Positions 17,437 to 25,117 of a stretch of 64,000 bases of DNA are shown here, piece by piece (within the stretch, counting starts at the first letter, position 1; the number at the start of each line of letters is the position of its first letter). Origin of the DNA: Alteribacter keqinensis (lineage in GTDB: Bacteria; Bacillota; Bacilli; Bacillales; Salisediminibacteriaceae). A program made the translations under genes and the position numbers. The notes under the pieces were generated by a model. That model was not told the DNA's origin, did no database searches, and was given only the letters and a program-made list of their open reading frames with translations. The stretch is from assembly GCF_003710255.1 (NCBI RefSeq), contig NZ_RHIB01000001.1, forward strand, positions 434,001 through 498,000. Direction: 5' to 3'.

Positions 17437-17448
17437 GGAGGTTTATCG

Positions 17449-17841
17449 ATGTCAGGATTTTTAGCGGCCATCACATACCTCGTAAAAGAACTGTTCGTAT
17501 TTGTTTCTTTTGTAAAAAACAATGCGTTTCCCCAGCCGTTGAAGGAAGAAGACGAACGAAGATACTTAAAGCTCATGAAAGAGGACGGAGATGCAGACGC
17601 CCGGAACAAACTCATTGAGCACAACCTCAGGCTCGTTGCCCACATCGTTAAAAAGTTTGAGAACACGCGTGAAGACACCGAAGATCTCATCTCCATCGGT
17701 ACCATCGGATTAATCAAAGCCATTGAAAGCTATTCATCCGGCAAAGGAACAAAGCTGGCCACCTATGCAGCACGGTGTATTGAGAATGAAACTCTAATGT
17801 CAAAGGAGCGCATGGGACAATTCCCTTCCTACATAGGTTAG
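17449..17841 (+). CDS. sigK: RNA polymerase sigma-K, N-terminal part, interrupted by a skin-like element
   Basis: Mother-cell late sporulation sigma factor, 5' part (spoIVCB equivalent). ATG at 17449 with AAAAGGAGG 8 bases before. Residues 1-20 are the hydrophobic pro-sequence removed by SpoIVFB in pro-SigK. Region 2 follows with [45 protein letters not shown] and the -10-binding YAARCIENE. Codon 114 (GAA at 17788) is the last shared with the family. Beyond it the frame continues [16 protein letters not shown] and stops at 17841, which is element sequence. The intact 242-codon gene exists only after excision of 17788-40500. Confidence 0.95.
   Translation: MSGFLAAITYLVKELFVFVSFVKNNAFPQPLKEEDERRYLKLMKEDGDADARNKLIEHNLRLVAHIVKKFENTREDTEDLISIGTIGLIKAIESYSSGKGTKLATYAARCIENETLMSKERMGQFPSYIG
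17793..17806 (+). other. Left half of attP (attL inner arm)
   Basis: TCTAATGTCAAAGG matches the reverse complement of the right inner arm (40484-40497) at 13 of 14 positions. The symmetry centre of the joined site falls on GA at 17788-17789. Confidence 0.8.
17813..17822 (+). promoter_or_regulatory. Possible SpoIIID binding site upstream of the recombinase operon
   Basis: TGGGACAATT fits 9 of 10 positions of the SpoIIID consensus WWRRACARNY. In B. subtilis the mother-cell factors sigma-E and SpoIIID drive spoIVCA. No convincing sigma-E box could be paired with it here. Confidence 0.3.
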
Positions 17842-17860
17842 ATCAAGGGAGGGAAAGTCC

Positions 17861-18061
17861 GTGAACATACGCATCATAGAAGGGGACCTTTCGAAAAAAG
17901 CTCGTTCAGATGTTTATCACTATTTGAGAGATCTTTACAGGAGGGAGCAACCAGAACATCATGATCGGAATTTACGCCCGAGTATCGACAGAGGAGCAGG
18001 CAAGGAGCGGCTACAGCCTGGAGGAGCAGCTGAGAGCATGTCGGGAGAAAGCACAGACTAA
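17861..18061 (+). CDS. Small protein upstream of the sigK-element recombinase
   Basis: 66 aa, GTG start with AAGGGAGGG 8 bases before. It lies just inside the left end of the element and overlaps the recombinase start by 101 bases in another frame. The first ~35 residues (NIRIIEGDLSKKARSDVYHY, then LRDLYRREQ) look like a real helical protein. The C-terminal half, which is also recombinase-coding DNA, is Gly/Arg-rich and may be incidental. The family was not recognised. Its position makes it a candidate recombination directionality factor or a translational coupler for the recombinase. Confidence 0.5.
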   Translation: MNIRIIEGDLSKKARSDVYHYLRDLYRREQPEHHDRNLRPSIDRGAGKERLQPGGAAESMSGESTD

Positions 18062-19466
18062 CGAGGTGTTGGAATATGTAGATCGAGGACTCTCTGGAGA
18101 GTTCTTGGACCGACCAGCCTTAAACAAACTCAGACAAGACCTGCGGGAAGGGATACTAAGCAAAGTGATTTGCTTAGATCCCGACCGATTATCAAGGAAG
18201 CTCATGAATCAGCTTATTGTTTCAGAGGAGATCGAGAAGAAAGTACAGTTGGTCTTTGTTAATGGAGAGTATCAACGTACACCTGAAGGCATGTTGTTTT
18301 ATCAACTTAGAGGAGCAATTGCTGAATTTGAGAAAAAGAAGATTACGGAGAGGATGAGTAGAGGCCGAATGCAAAAAGCTCGGCAAGGAAAAGTATTACG
18401 TGACTATCAAATATACGGCTACGACTATGATAAAGATAAAGAACAACTAATAATAAATACTTACGAAGCGAATGTTATTCGCACCATATTTGAATTATTT
18501 ACCTCACCTAATAATGATATTAAAGGAATAAATGGAATAGCTAAATACTTAACCAATCAGGGAATCCCTACTAAAAGAAACGCAAAGCAATGGCATAGAC
18601 AAGTAGTAAGACAAATACTAATGAATCGAGCTTATATTGGAGAGTTTTATCAAAACAGATGGAATACGGAAGGAATGCTAGCTAATAAATATGCCTCAGG
18701 AGATGACAAAGTTAAGATGACAGCGAGACCTGAAGAAGAATGGATCCAAGTCCCTTGCCCTTCTATTATCGATGAAGAGAAGTTTGAACACGCACTGGCG
18801 TTGTTAAAAGAATCTAGACGGAGGTGGAGTGGTACAAAGAAAAATGAATATCTATTAAGTGGTTTAGTCCGTTGTGCTGAGTGTGGGAATACGATGACAG
18901 GTAGGAGAGCGAAGAGTTGGGGGGACATTGTTTACGAGTATACTGATATAAAAAACACCGCTGGTGCTAAAAAAAGAGGATGTGGTAATAGGATAAAATG
19001 TAAAAACTTAGACAAGGCGGTATGGAATAAAGTGAGGGAATGGTTAAATAACCCTAAAGAGATAGAGAAAGTTATTGAAGAGGGTAATGATAAGGTATAC
19101 GCATACGAAAAAAAAGAACTAGAACGTATCAACCTTGAATTATATCGAAACAAAAGGGGGAGGGAAAGATTAATAAATGTTCTATCAGAAGAGGATTCAA
19201 TCGATGTTATTGATATTCGATCAAAATTAAAACAGATGAAAAACAAAGAGCATGAATTACTAGCTATGAAACAAAAATTATTAGATTTACTTCAATGTCA
19301 AAATAAAGATACTTATAATAAAAACTTATTTTATAAAGCTTCTTCTTTTTATTTATCTCTATGTTTCAATGATATTGATACCAATGTAAAAAAGGAAATT
19401 ATACGAAGTGTGGTTAAAGAAGTTAAGGTTAATGAAAAATTTGATATTCAAATAGTATTGTTCTAA
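17961..19466 (+). CDS. spoIVCA: SpoIVCA-type large serine site-specific recombinase
   Basis: 501 aa, ATG 16 bases after AGGAGG. Expected to excise the element and restore sigK in the mother cell. The N-terminal resolvase domain has catalytic Ser9 in IYARVSTEEQ and the LDPDRLSRKLMNQL helix. The recombinase domain (about 160-260) contains GINGIAKYLTNQGIPTKR. A zinc ribbon with paired cysteines (CAECGNTMTGRR, then GCGNRIKC) follows, then a coiled coil and a C-terminal FYLSLCFNDIDTNVKKEIIR. All elements of a functional enzyme are present. Early codons are host-like and later ones AT-rich. The gene is in the same orientation as sigK, next to the left end. Confidence 0.93.
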   Translation: MIGIYARVSTEEQARSGYSLEEQLRACREKAQTNEVLEYVDRGLSGEFLDRPALNKLRQDLREGILSKVICLDPDRLSRKLMNQLIVSEEIEKKVQLVFVNGEYQRTPEGMLFYQLRGAIAEFEKKKITERMSRGRMQKARQGKVLRDYQIYGYDYDKDKEQLIINTYEANVIRTIFELFTSPNNDIKGINGIAKYLTNQGIPTKRNAKQWHRQVVRQILMNRAYIGEFYQNRWNTEGMLANKYASGDDKVKMTARPEEEWIQVPCPSIIDEEKFEHALALLKESRRRWSGTKKNEYLLSGLVRCAECGNTMTGRRAKSWGDIVYEYTDIKNTAGAKKRGCGNRIKCKNLDKAVWNKVREWLNNPKEIEKVIEEGNDKVYAYEKKELERINLELYRNKRGRERLINVLSEEDSIDVIDIRSKLKQMKNKEHELLAMKQKLLDLLQCQNKDTYNKNLFYKASSFYLSLCFNDIDTNVKKEIIRSVVKEVKVNEKFDIQIVLF

Positions 19467-19478
19467 AAGAATCTAAAA

Positions 19479-19510
19479 AATCAATCGGTTGATGATTCAA
19501 CCGATTGATT
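19479..19510. terminator. Terminator at the ABC-3C stop codon
   Basis: Perfect 14-bp stem AATCAATCGGTTGA (19479-19492) / TCAACCGATTGATT (19497-19510) with a TGAT loop. On the minus strand it is followed by TTTTTTAG, so it ends the ABC-3C operon. The operon's stop codon (19497-19499) lies inside the stem. It may also serve the recombinase gene ending at 19466. Confidence 0.88.
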
Positions 19511-21530
19511 TGGGTTGGATAGATTTATTATCTAACTTAATTAACTTATAATCTATCTCATTTGTTGCTACTTCCAAATCGTCCAATGAAATTGATGAAG
19601 TGACTAAAGCCTGTCCATCTTTAATTATTTTTTTTATTTCAGCTAAAAAGATAGAGAAGTGTTCTTTGGAAACTTCCTGTTGGCGAGGCTCGTCAAAAAA
19701 GAGTAGGTGCGGGTGATTCCCATTAAACGATTTACTGGTTCTGTATACCGCAAGTGTGTAAGCCCAAATTGCTCTAATATGGTCACTAGCTGCAGAATCA
19801 AACCTTAGATCCAAACCTTCAATCATGGGTAAATAAGTATCTTCTGAAATTTGAATGTCGCTAATATCAGCACTAGAGAAACCAAATTTTCTTAAATATG
19901 ACTGGAAATGTCTTCTTAGGTTATTAAGTTTATCTTTATCAGATTTAGAAAAATGATCAGTTGGAAGTTCTGATTCATCTTGTAATATTTCTTTCCATTG
20001 ATCAGAAAGTGAAAAAAGGTTTATGATGATATTGTTGAATTTACTTTGAATTTTTGTTAGGTCTTCAATCTTGTTTTGAATAACTAATTTTCTTTTGATT
20101 TGATATTCTGAAGGAAGGTCTTCATTAGCGATCATTTCTTTTTTTAAAAACCTAATTATATTTTGCTTTTCAAATAAGGATTTTTCTAAATAGGACGCTT
20201 GTGCTTTCATTTTTTCTATCATAAGTTCACTTTGAACAATAGATAAGTTTATCATTTTTTTTTGGTTTTCAAGAAATTTAATATTATCTTCAACGTTCAT
20301 TGGAGTTTGTTCTAACTCTTGAGATAGCAAGGAATCTTTTATCCCCTGATGACAAGTAGGACATATGTTATTGTTTATTGAAAAATTCATTTTAGAGCCA
20401 AACTTTTTTAGCTTGAGCACATCTTTGTTATTTTGTAGGTCCTCCTTAACAGTTAAAAGTTGACCTTTTAAGGTCTCCATCACATCTTTCTCAACTCTAA
20501 TTTCTTTTCTTATCTTACTCACTTGGACGTTCATAATGTTCACTTCATCAATACTTTTACTTAGTTTTGTTTTTTTCTTATCTAAATCACTGCCAGATAA
20601 ACTACCATTTTGCTTAATTTCTAATTTGTTAAATTGATCTTCTAATTTCTCAATTTCCTGATCAATTGGAATAGACTCGCTATCATCTTGTTTAATAAAT
20701 AAAGAGAATTCATCATGTTTTTTCGATAAAACATCTGGATTTTTAGGTATACTATTTCCAAAGCTTCCACTAGAGTTAGATGCTAAATTAGTTAGATCAG
20801 AGTATGTTAATCTCCATTTCTCTTTAATTACTTGTTTTCTTAAACGAATTTCCTCACTTGCTTTTTCATTCTTAAGAAGGTCCAATTCTAGAATAAATTC
20901 TATTACACGCTTACTTACATTTTTAATTCCATAATATTTAGGTATAGTGCTCAGAAAGTTTGACCACCCGCGAGTCTGCTCAATAAAGAATACAGGAAAT
21001 AAGGTTTGTATGTATAATTTTCGGTCATAACCTTTATAATAAGGAACAGAAGGAAGAGTAAGGTTCAAAAAGTTCTCAAGAAAATTGTGAAATCCTAATC
21101 GATTTGCAGCTGATCCAGGATCATGGATATACATATCTTGCTCTTCAAAATTTCTACTATCCTGTTTAGTTATTTTTCCTCCAAAGCTTACTTTTATCAG
21201 TCGGGGATCATTATTGCCTATTATATCCCGTTTAATAGTAATAGTTTTATTTGAATTGTTTTCAATTTCTAAAAGGACATGTGATTTTATTACTTTAAAC
21301 TCAGTTTCCTTATATTCGATGGCACGCCTAAGGGCTGGTTTCATAGTTTTATGACCTTTACCACCGAGTAACTCTTCACAACCAAGAGAATAAAGAATTA
21401 AATTTAAAATACTAGATTTTCCTGAACTATTTTCACCCCTAATTATATTTAAATCTTTTTCAAAATCCAGTCTCTTATAAAAAGTATGTTCATTAGTGAA
21501 TACTTCAATCACCATGCTTTTAATTATCAA
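19497..21530 (-). CDS. ABC-three-component (ABC-3C) system ATPase, Rad50/SMC-like
   Basis: 677 aa. Walker A GENSSGKSS at residues 32-40, a long central coiled coil with a zinc-hook-like CPTC (about residue 390), and a C-terminal Walker B with LLFFDEPRQQE (about 613) preceded by the AAS/DHIRAIWAYTLAVYRT helix. This AAA/ABC layout matches RecF/Rad50-type sensor ATPases. In ABC-3C systems such an ATPase is coupled to a winged-helix middle component and a nuclease-type effector, exactly the two genes directly upstream. The TTG start abuts the previous stop codon (TAGTTG). Proposed role: sense aberrant or phage DNA and license the effector. Confidence 0.85.
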   Translation of the reverse strand: MIIKSMVIEVFTNEHTFYKRLDFEKDLNIIRGENSSGKSSILNLILYSLGCEELLGGKGHKTMKPALRRAIEYKETEFKVIKSHVLLEIENNSNKTITIKRDIIGNNDPRLIKVSFGGKITKQDSRNFEEQDMYIHDPGSAANRLGFHNFLENFLNLTLPSVPYYKGYDRKLYIQTLFPVFFIEQTRGWSNFLSTIPKYYGIKNVSKRVIEFILELDLLKNEKASEEIRLRKQVIKEKWRLTYSDLTNLASNSSGSFGNSIPKNPDVLSKKHDEFSLFIKQDDSESIPIDQEIEKLEDQFNKLEIKQNGSLSGSDLDKKKTKLSKSIDEVNIMNVQVSKIRKEIRVEKDVMETLKGQLLTVKEDLQNNKDVLKLKKFGSKMNFSINNNICPTCHQGIKDSLLSQELEQTPMNVEDNIKFLENQKKMINLSIVQSELMIEKMKAQASYLEKSLFEKQNIIRFLKKEMIANEDLPSEYQIKRKLVIQNKIEDLTKIQSKFNNIIINLFSLSDQWKEILQDESELPTDHFSKSDKDKLNNLRRHFQSYLRKFGFSSADISDIQISEDTYLPMIEGLDLRFDSAASDHIRAIWAYTLAVYRTSKSFNGNHPHLLFFDEPRQQEVSKEHFSIFLAEIKKIIKDGQALVTSSISLDDLEVATNEIDYKLIKLDNKSIQPKSIG

Positions 21531-21989
21531 CTACAGCATCCCCTTTTTAAGTAACTCCTCGACTTTTCTTTCGGAGATTTTTTTTTGAAACCGATCTAAA
21601 AAGTCTTTGTGATCTTTTAAGATTTCAATATCTTTATTCAAATATAATAAAAACTCTTCTCCTTTATTCGCAAGTGAATATTTCCCATTTGAAAAGATAA
21701 TTAATCTTTCACCCACTGCGTAATTTAATGCCCTATTTAATGAGGGCTCAGTCCGCCAAAATAATAGATTATAGCTATCTAAATTATCAGCATTAATATT
21801 ACGGAAGTCCTCTATATTCGTAAGTAACCAAGAAAAGAAATGTAATCTGGTTAGAGATGACGTGTTACTTCTACAACAGTACTTAAGGATTAAAAGTAAC
21901 TGTGCTATTTTAAAGATAGGTCTATAATTGGGGGAAATACTAATTGGTTTTTTAGTAAATGAATAAGGAATCTCTTCAGGTTCTACCAT
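21531..21989 (-). CDS. ABC-3C middle component (winged-helix-like)
   Basis: 152 aa, ATG preceded by AAGGAGGATTATA. A compact helical N-terminus (FKIAQLLLILKYCC) is followed by a winged-helix-like stretch ending in LIIFSNGKYSLANKGEEFL. Size, fold pattern and place between effector and ATPase match the middle components of ABC-three-component systems, small adaptor proteins. Coupled at both ends: it begins 12 bases after the effector stop, and its stop touches the ATPase start. Assigned mainly from context. Confidence 0.7.
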   Translation of the reverse strand: MVEPEEIPYSFTKKPISISPNYRPIFKIAQLLLILKYCCRSNTSSLTRLHFFSWLLTNIEDFRNINADNLDSYNLLFWRTEPSLNRALNYAVGERLIIFSNGKYSLANKGEEFLLYLNKDIEILKDHKDFLDRFQKKISERKVEELLKKGML

Positions 21990-22000
21990 TATAATCCTCC

Positions 22001-22921
22001 TTAATTATAGAAATCTAACGGACAGCGCATGAGCCAATCCGATATAGTGTACCTTGACAACTTTTGAATCATAACCCTATCCATTGGAGAAGCAAATTCA
22101 CTTAAGAGCAATTCAGTTAGTTCACTTTTAATGTCGAGGAAATATTTTCTGTTGTCCTCAGAATAAATCCCCTGCTCTTGAACATATAATTCAAAATCAT
22201 CTATTACGGCAATAAATTTTTCATATAAATGTGGAGAGATTCTCTCAAATTCTGAAATTATTGAAACACCAGTTAAGTAAGATTTAATATATAAGTCAAT
22301 TTGTTGAGTAAGAGCTTTGTCTATTTTATTTGGATCTTTGAAGTGCAAAGTCTTTTCTACTTTAGATTTGAGATTTTGGATTTCTTCTATATCAGGATAA
22401 CTTTTAGTAGTTAAGTCTTCAGTTAGTTCAGTCTCTTTTATGTTGATTTTGGACTTAGTGATTTCTAAGATTATTGATATTTCTGCACTAAAGAAGTCTA
22501 TGTCCTTTACAAAGATATCAAACTCTTTATCTAAATAATCTAAGTTTAATTCTCTAAATTCTTTACACTTCTGAGCTGCATATTTTAATATTTTCTTATC
22601 TCTATATTCGGGAGTTAAAAGGATCCATTTCTTTATAGTTATTCCTTTAAGGTGTTTTTTTATATCCTTTTCGTATTTCACTAATTTATTTAAATCTTTA
22701 TTAATTTTATTTCTTTGTTTAGTATAAAGGTCATCGGTAGTAGTGTTGTCATCGGGGCAATAACACTGAAAAACAGTACCATCTCTTGTATATCCTTCTA
22801 TACCCATGTCTCCCTCAGTGGCAGGAACATGTTGATAATCATCATGTTTCATATTTAATCCTTTTTTACAAAAACTTTCCCAAGAATCCCCATCGAAGTC
22901 ACCGTAAGTAGTAGAAAACAT
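22001..22921 (-). CDS. ABC-3C effector with N-terminal PD-(D/E)XK-like nuclease domain
   Basis: 306 aa from the ATG at 22921, just after GGGGGATTAAA. A frame upstream to 23008 exists but lacks a ribosome binding site. The N-terminal domain has WESFCKKGLNMKH, then the GDMGIEGY turn (residues 37-44, Asp38) and VFQCYCPD (residues 50-57, Gln52). This is the D...QxY variant of the PD-(D/E)XK active site seen in DNA-end-sensing nuclease domains. The C-terminal ~130 helical residues probably bind the middle component. First gene of a three-gene operon. Predicted nuclease activity is inferred from motifs only. Confidence 0.72.
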   Translation of the reverse strand: MFSTTYGDFDGDSWESFCKKGLNMKHDDYQHVPATEGDMGIEGYTRDGTVFQCYCPDDNTTTDDLYTKQRNKINKDLNKLVKYEKDIKKHLKGITIKKWILLTPEYRDKKILKYAAQKCKEFRELNLDYLDKEFDIFVKDIDFFSAEISIILEITKSKINIKETELTEDLTTKSYPDIEEIQNLKSKVEKTLHFKDPNKIDKALTQQIDLYIKSYLTGVSIISEFERISPHLYEKFIAVIDDFELYVQEQGIYSEDNRKYFLDIKSELTELLLSEFASPMDRVMIQKLSRYTISDWLMRCPLDFYN

Positions 22922-23076
22922 TTTAATCCCCCATAAGAAACCTTTTAAATAACTGCCTATACAAACATAATAACAATATTTTTCATTTAAAACCATAATA
23001 TGACACAATATTATGTATATTTATAATTATAAACGAGTGTTTACATAGGTGAATATTATTCGGCGAATCGGTGATA

Positions 23077-23397
23077 TTATGTTTGTGATCGAACAAACTG
23101 AATAGCTATTTGGAGGTTATTAATTACGTATTCAGCTGCGTTTGGTTGGTCTTGGTGTAATTGCTTTACTTCCCCTACCAGCCTCCCTAACTTTAGGTCA
23201 AATGGTGAAGATGGATCGAACAGAGCGTCGTGTTGGAATAACCCTAACTTTTCATCTAGAACTTTTAATGTATCTATGTTGATGGTACTGGTTTTTCCTG
23301 TAAGGTACCCAGCTGAAACCCCTATTTCTTTTGCGAATTCATTAAGACCGTATCCGTTGTCTTTTCTTAGAGTCCGTATCTTATCTCCAAAATCCAT
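23077..23397 (-). CDS. XRE-family helix-turn-helix regulator
   Basis: 106 aa. The N-terminal HTH_3 domain covers about residues 5-50 (IRTLRKDNGYGLNEFAKEIG, VSAGYLTG as recognition helix). The C-terminal half is helical. It lies 155 bp upstream of the ABC-3C operon in the same direction and divergent from the tandem recombinase operon, so it could repress either. TACAGGAGG lies about 12 bases before the ATG. Confidence 0.82.
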   Translation of the reverse strand: MDFGDKIRTLRKDNGYGLNEFAKEIGVSAGYLTGKTSTINIDTLKVLDEKLGLFQHDALFDPSSPFDLKLGRLVGEVKQLHQDQPNAAEYVINNLQIAIQFVRSQT

Positions 23398-23550
23398 CCT
23401 TATTCTAGCCTCCTGTAATAAGTCACTTTCAGTTTACTTCGTTTTTTACATTCCTTTTACCTTCTAAATACCTTAACCTCATTTGTTTTGGCTGTAAGTT
23501 AAGCAATTAAAAACCTGATCCAACAAAAAACATACATATGGAGGAAAGAC

Positions 23551-23706
23551 ATGAATAATAAAAAAAAGAGGACAAATTCCTCAGTCTCTATTAAAGAGAT
23601 AAAGTTTGTACAGAATCGAGAGCTATTTGATCATGTAGTGAACCGATGCTTCATCAAAATCGAAGAAGATTTCTTCCGAGACATCAATGACATACACCAG
23701 GAGTGA
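23551..23706 (+). CDS. 51-aa protein upstream of the tandem recombinases
   Basis: ATG at 23551 with GGAGG 6 bases upstream. It reads MNNKKKRTNSSVSIKEIKFV and ends ...DINDIHQE. It is basic at the start and acidic at the end, with no known motif. Its stop (23704-23706) lies 4 bases before the preferred GTG start of the first recombinase, and the recombinase ribosome binding site lies in its last codons. The three genes therefore form one coupled operon. A small third protein in front of paired serine recombinases suggests an accessory or directionality factor. Confidence 0.6.
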   Translation: MNNKKKRTNSSVSIKEIKFVQNRELFDHVVNRCFIKIEEDFFRDINDIHQE

Positions 23707-23710
23707 TTCT

Positions 23711-25117
23711 GTGGGAAAAACCGTCATTTACATTCGTCAATCTTTAGGTAATGATAAGCAAAAACTCTCTTCTGACACGCAATTGAAATTCTGTAGTGAC
23801 TTAGCTAAAGAAAAGGGCTTTCTAGTTTGGAAAGTTTACAGCGATTACAATGTTTCGGGAAGAACTACCGAGATTAAGGAAAGGTTGCAACTTTACGAGC
23901 TCCTTCAAGAAATTAAACTGGGGAAAATCGGACGAGTGATTACTTACAAACGTGACCGCCTTTCAAGAAATGCCCATCAATACTCGGAGATTATGAATGA
24001 CTATATTAATAAATACAATGTGGAAGTTTTGTTTGCAGCAAGTAATGAACCGCCAGCGTTCAAGGGAAATGTTGGGGAGTTCTTGGAATTAATATTAGGT
24101 GGTGTTTCTCAATACGAAGGTGACAATATTAACAAAAAGTTACTTGATTCTCGCAAAGCAAAGTTAAGAACTGGTCAAGAAAAAAACGTGCTGTATTGGG
24201 CAGGAGGAACAGCACCCTTTGGCTTTAAGGTTAAGGAAGGTGTATTGGTACCATGTCCACAAAACCAAAAAACTGTGGAGAAAGCATTTAGAATCTTTGA
24301 AGAAAACCTTTTCGAAGACGGCTCTTTAATTCATTCCATTTCTCAAGTTGCAAAATCACTAAACATTGCAGATTCTACATTGAAGCGGATCATACGGTCT
24401 GAATTTCACATGGGTAAAGTGAAACAGGTAGTAGATGGTGAAGAATTCATTAGTGAGCTTGAAAAGCCAGCTGTTGGAATAGAGTCATGGCAGTTGGCAA
24501 ACCAAAATCTAACTTTATATGAGAAGAAACAATTCGAAAAATCGCCATTGCCAACTTTATATCTTCTATATTTCATTCAATGCGGTTATTGTGAAACCAA
24601 GATGTACAATCCTGAACGCTCTGTCTTTTACAGATGTTCAAACCATAAAAAGTTACATTTTTGTAATGCACATGAATTAGAGTTAGAAGTCTTTTCTGCA
24701 TTGAAGAAGCACATCACTGAGCAATTAAAGATATACCAAGAGCGCATACAAGAAGCTGTAATAAATAAATTTAAGGCTGAAGTCTTACGAAGAGTAGATG
24801 AAGTGAAACAATCAATAACTAATGCGGATAGTGAAATAAAAAGGCTAGGAGAACAGTCGCTCGCCCATTCATCGAATAAGATAACTCAAAAATTACAGAA
24901 AACATTTAGTAAACTAAGGGATTTAGAATCATCGCTTTCTGATTTAGACAGGAAAAAGCTCGAAATTGAAGGGTGGGACAAATTGAGTCCAACATTAAAT
25001 GTAGAAGATGCTTACTCTTTTGACCCCGTCATGGAAGCTTACTTAAGTTGGATAAAGATCATCTATTGGACCAAAGAAGGGTTGCAATATGAATTCCACT
25101 TTCTGGGAGATGAATGA
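23711..25117 (+). CDS. Serine recombinase 1 of a tandem pair
   Basis: 468 aa from the GTG at 23711, which follows AGGAG by 7 bases. An in-frame ATG at 23687 has no ribosome binding site. The resolvase domain has VIYIRQS with the nucleophilic Ser and ITYKRDRLSRNAHQYSEIM. A recombinase domain with GGTAPFGFKVKEG follows. A zinc ribbon is seen as CGYCETKMYN...CSNHKKLHFC, then a coiled coil. It overlaps recombinase 2 by 4 bases. Much diverged from the SpoIVCA-type enzyme at 17961, so it is not a duplicate of it. Confidence 0.87.
   Translation: MGKTVIYIRQSLGNDKQKLSSDTQLKFCSDLAKEKGFLVWKVYSDYNVSGRTTEIKERLQLYELLQEIKLGKIGRVITYKRDRLSRNAHQYSEIMNDYINKYNVEVLFAASNEPPAFKGNVGEFLELILGGVSQYEGDNINKKLLDSRKAKLRTGQEKNVLYWAGGTAPFGFKVKEGVLVPCPQNQKTVEKAFRIFEENLFEDGSLIHSISQVAKSLNIADSTLKRIIRSEFHMGKVKQVVDGEEFISELEKPAVGIESWQLANQNLTLYEKKQFEKSPLPTLYLLYFIQCGYCETKMYNPERSVFYRCSNHKKLHFCNAHELELEVFSALKKHITEQLKIYQERIQEAVINKFKAEVLRRVDEVKQSITNADSEIKRLGEQSLAHSSNKITQKLQKTFSKLRDLESSLSDLDRKKLEIEGWDKLSPTLNVEDAYSFDPVMEAYLSWIKIIYWTKEGLQYEFHFLGDE

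Noticed and set aside
17169-17618. 149-codon plus-strand frame over the sigK leader
   Set aside because: Overlaps sigK in another frame, contains its leader inverted repeat and has no ribosome binding site or recognisable protein pattern.
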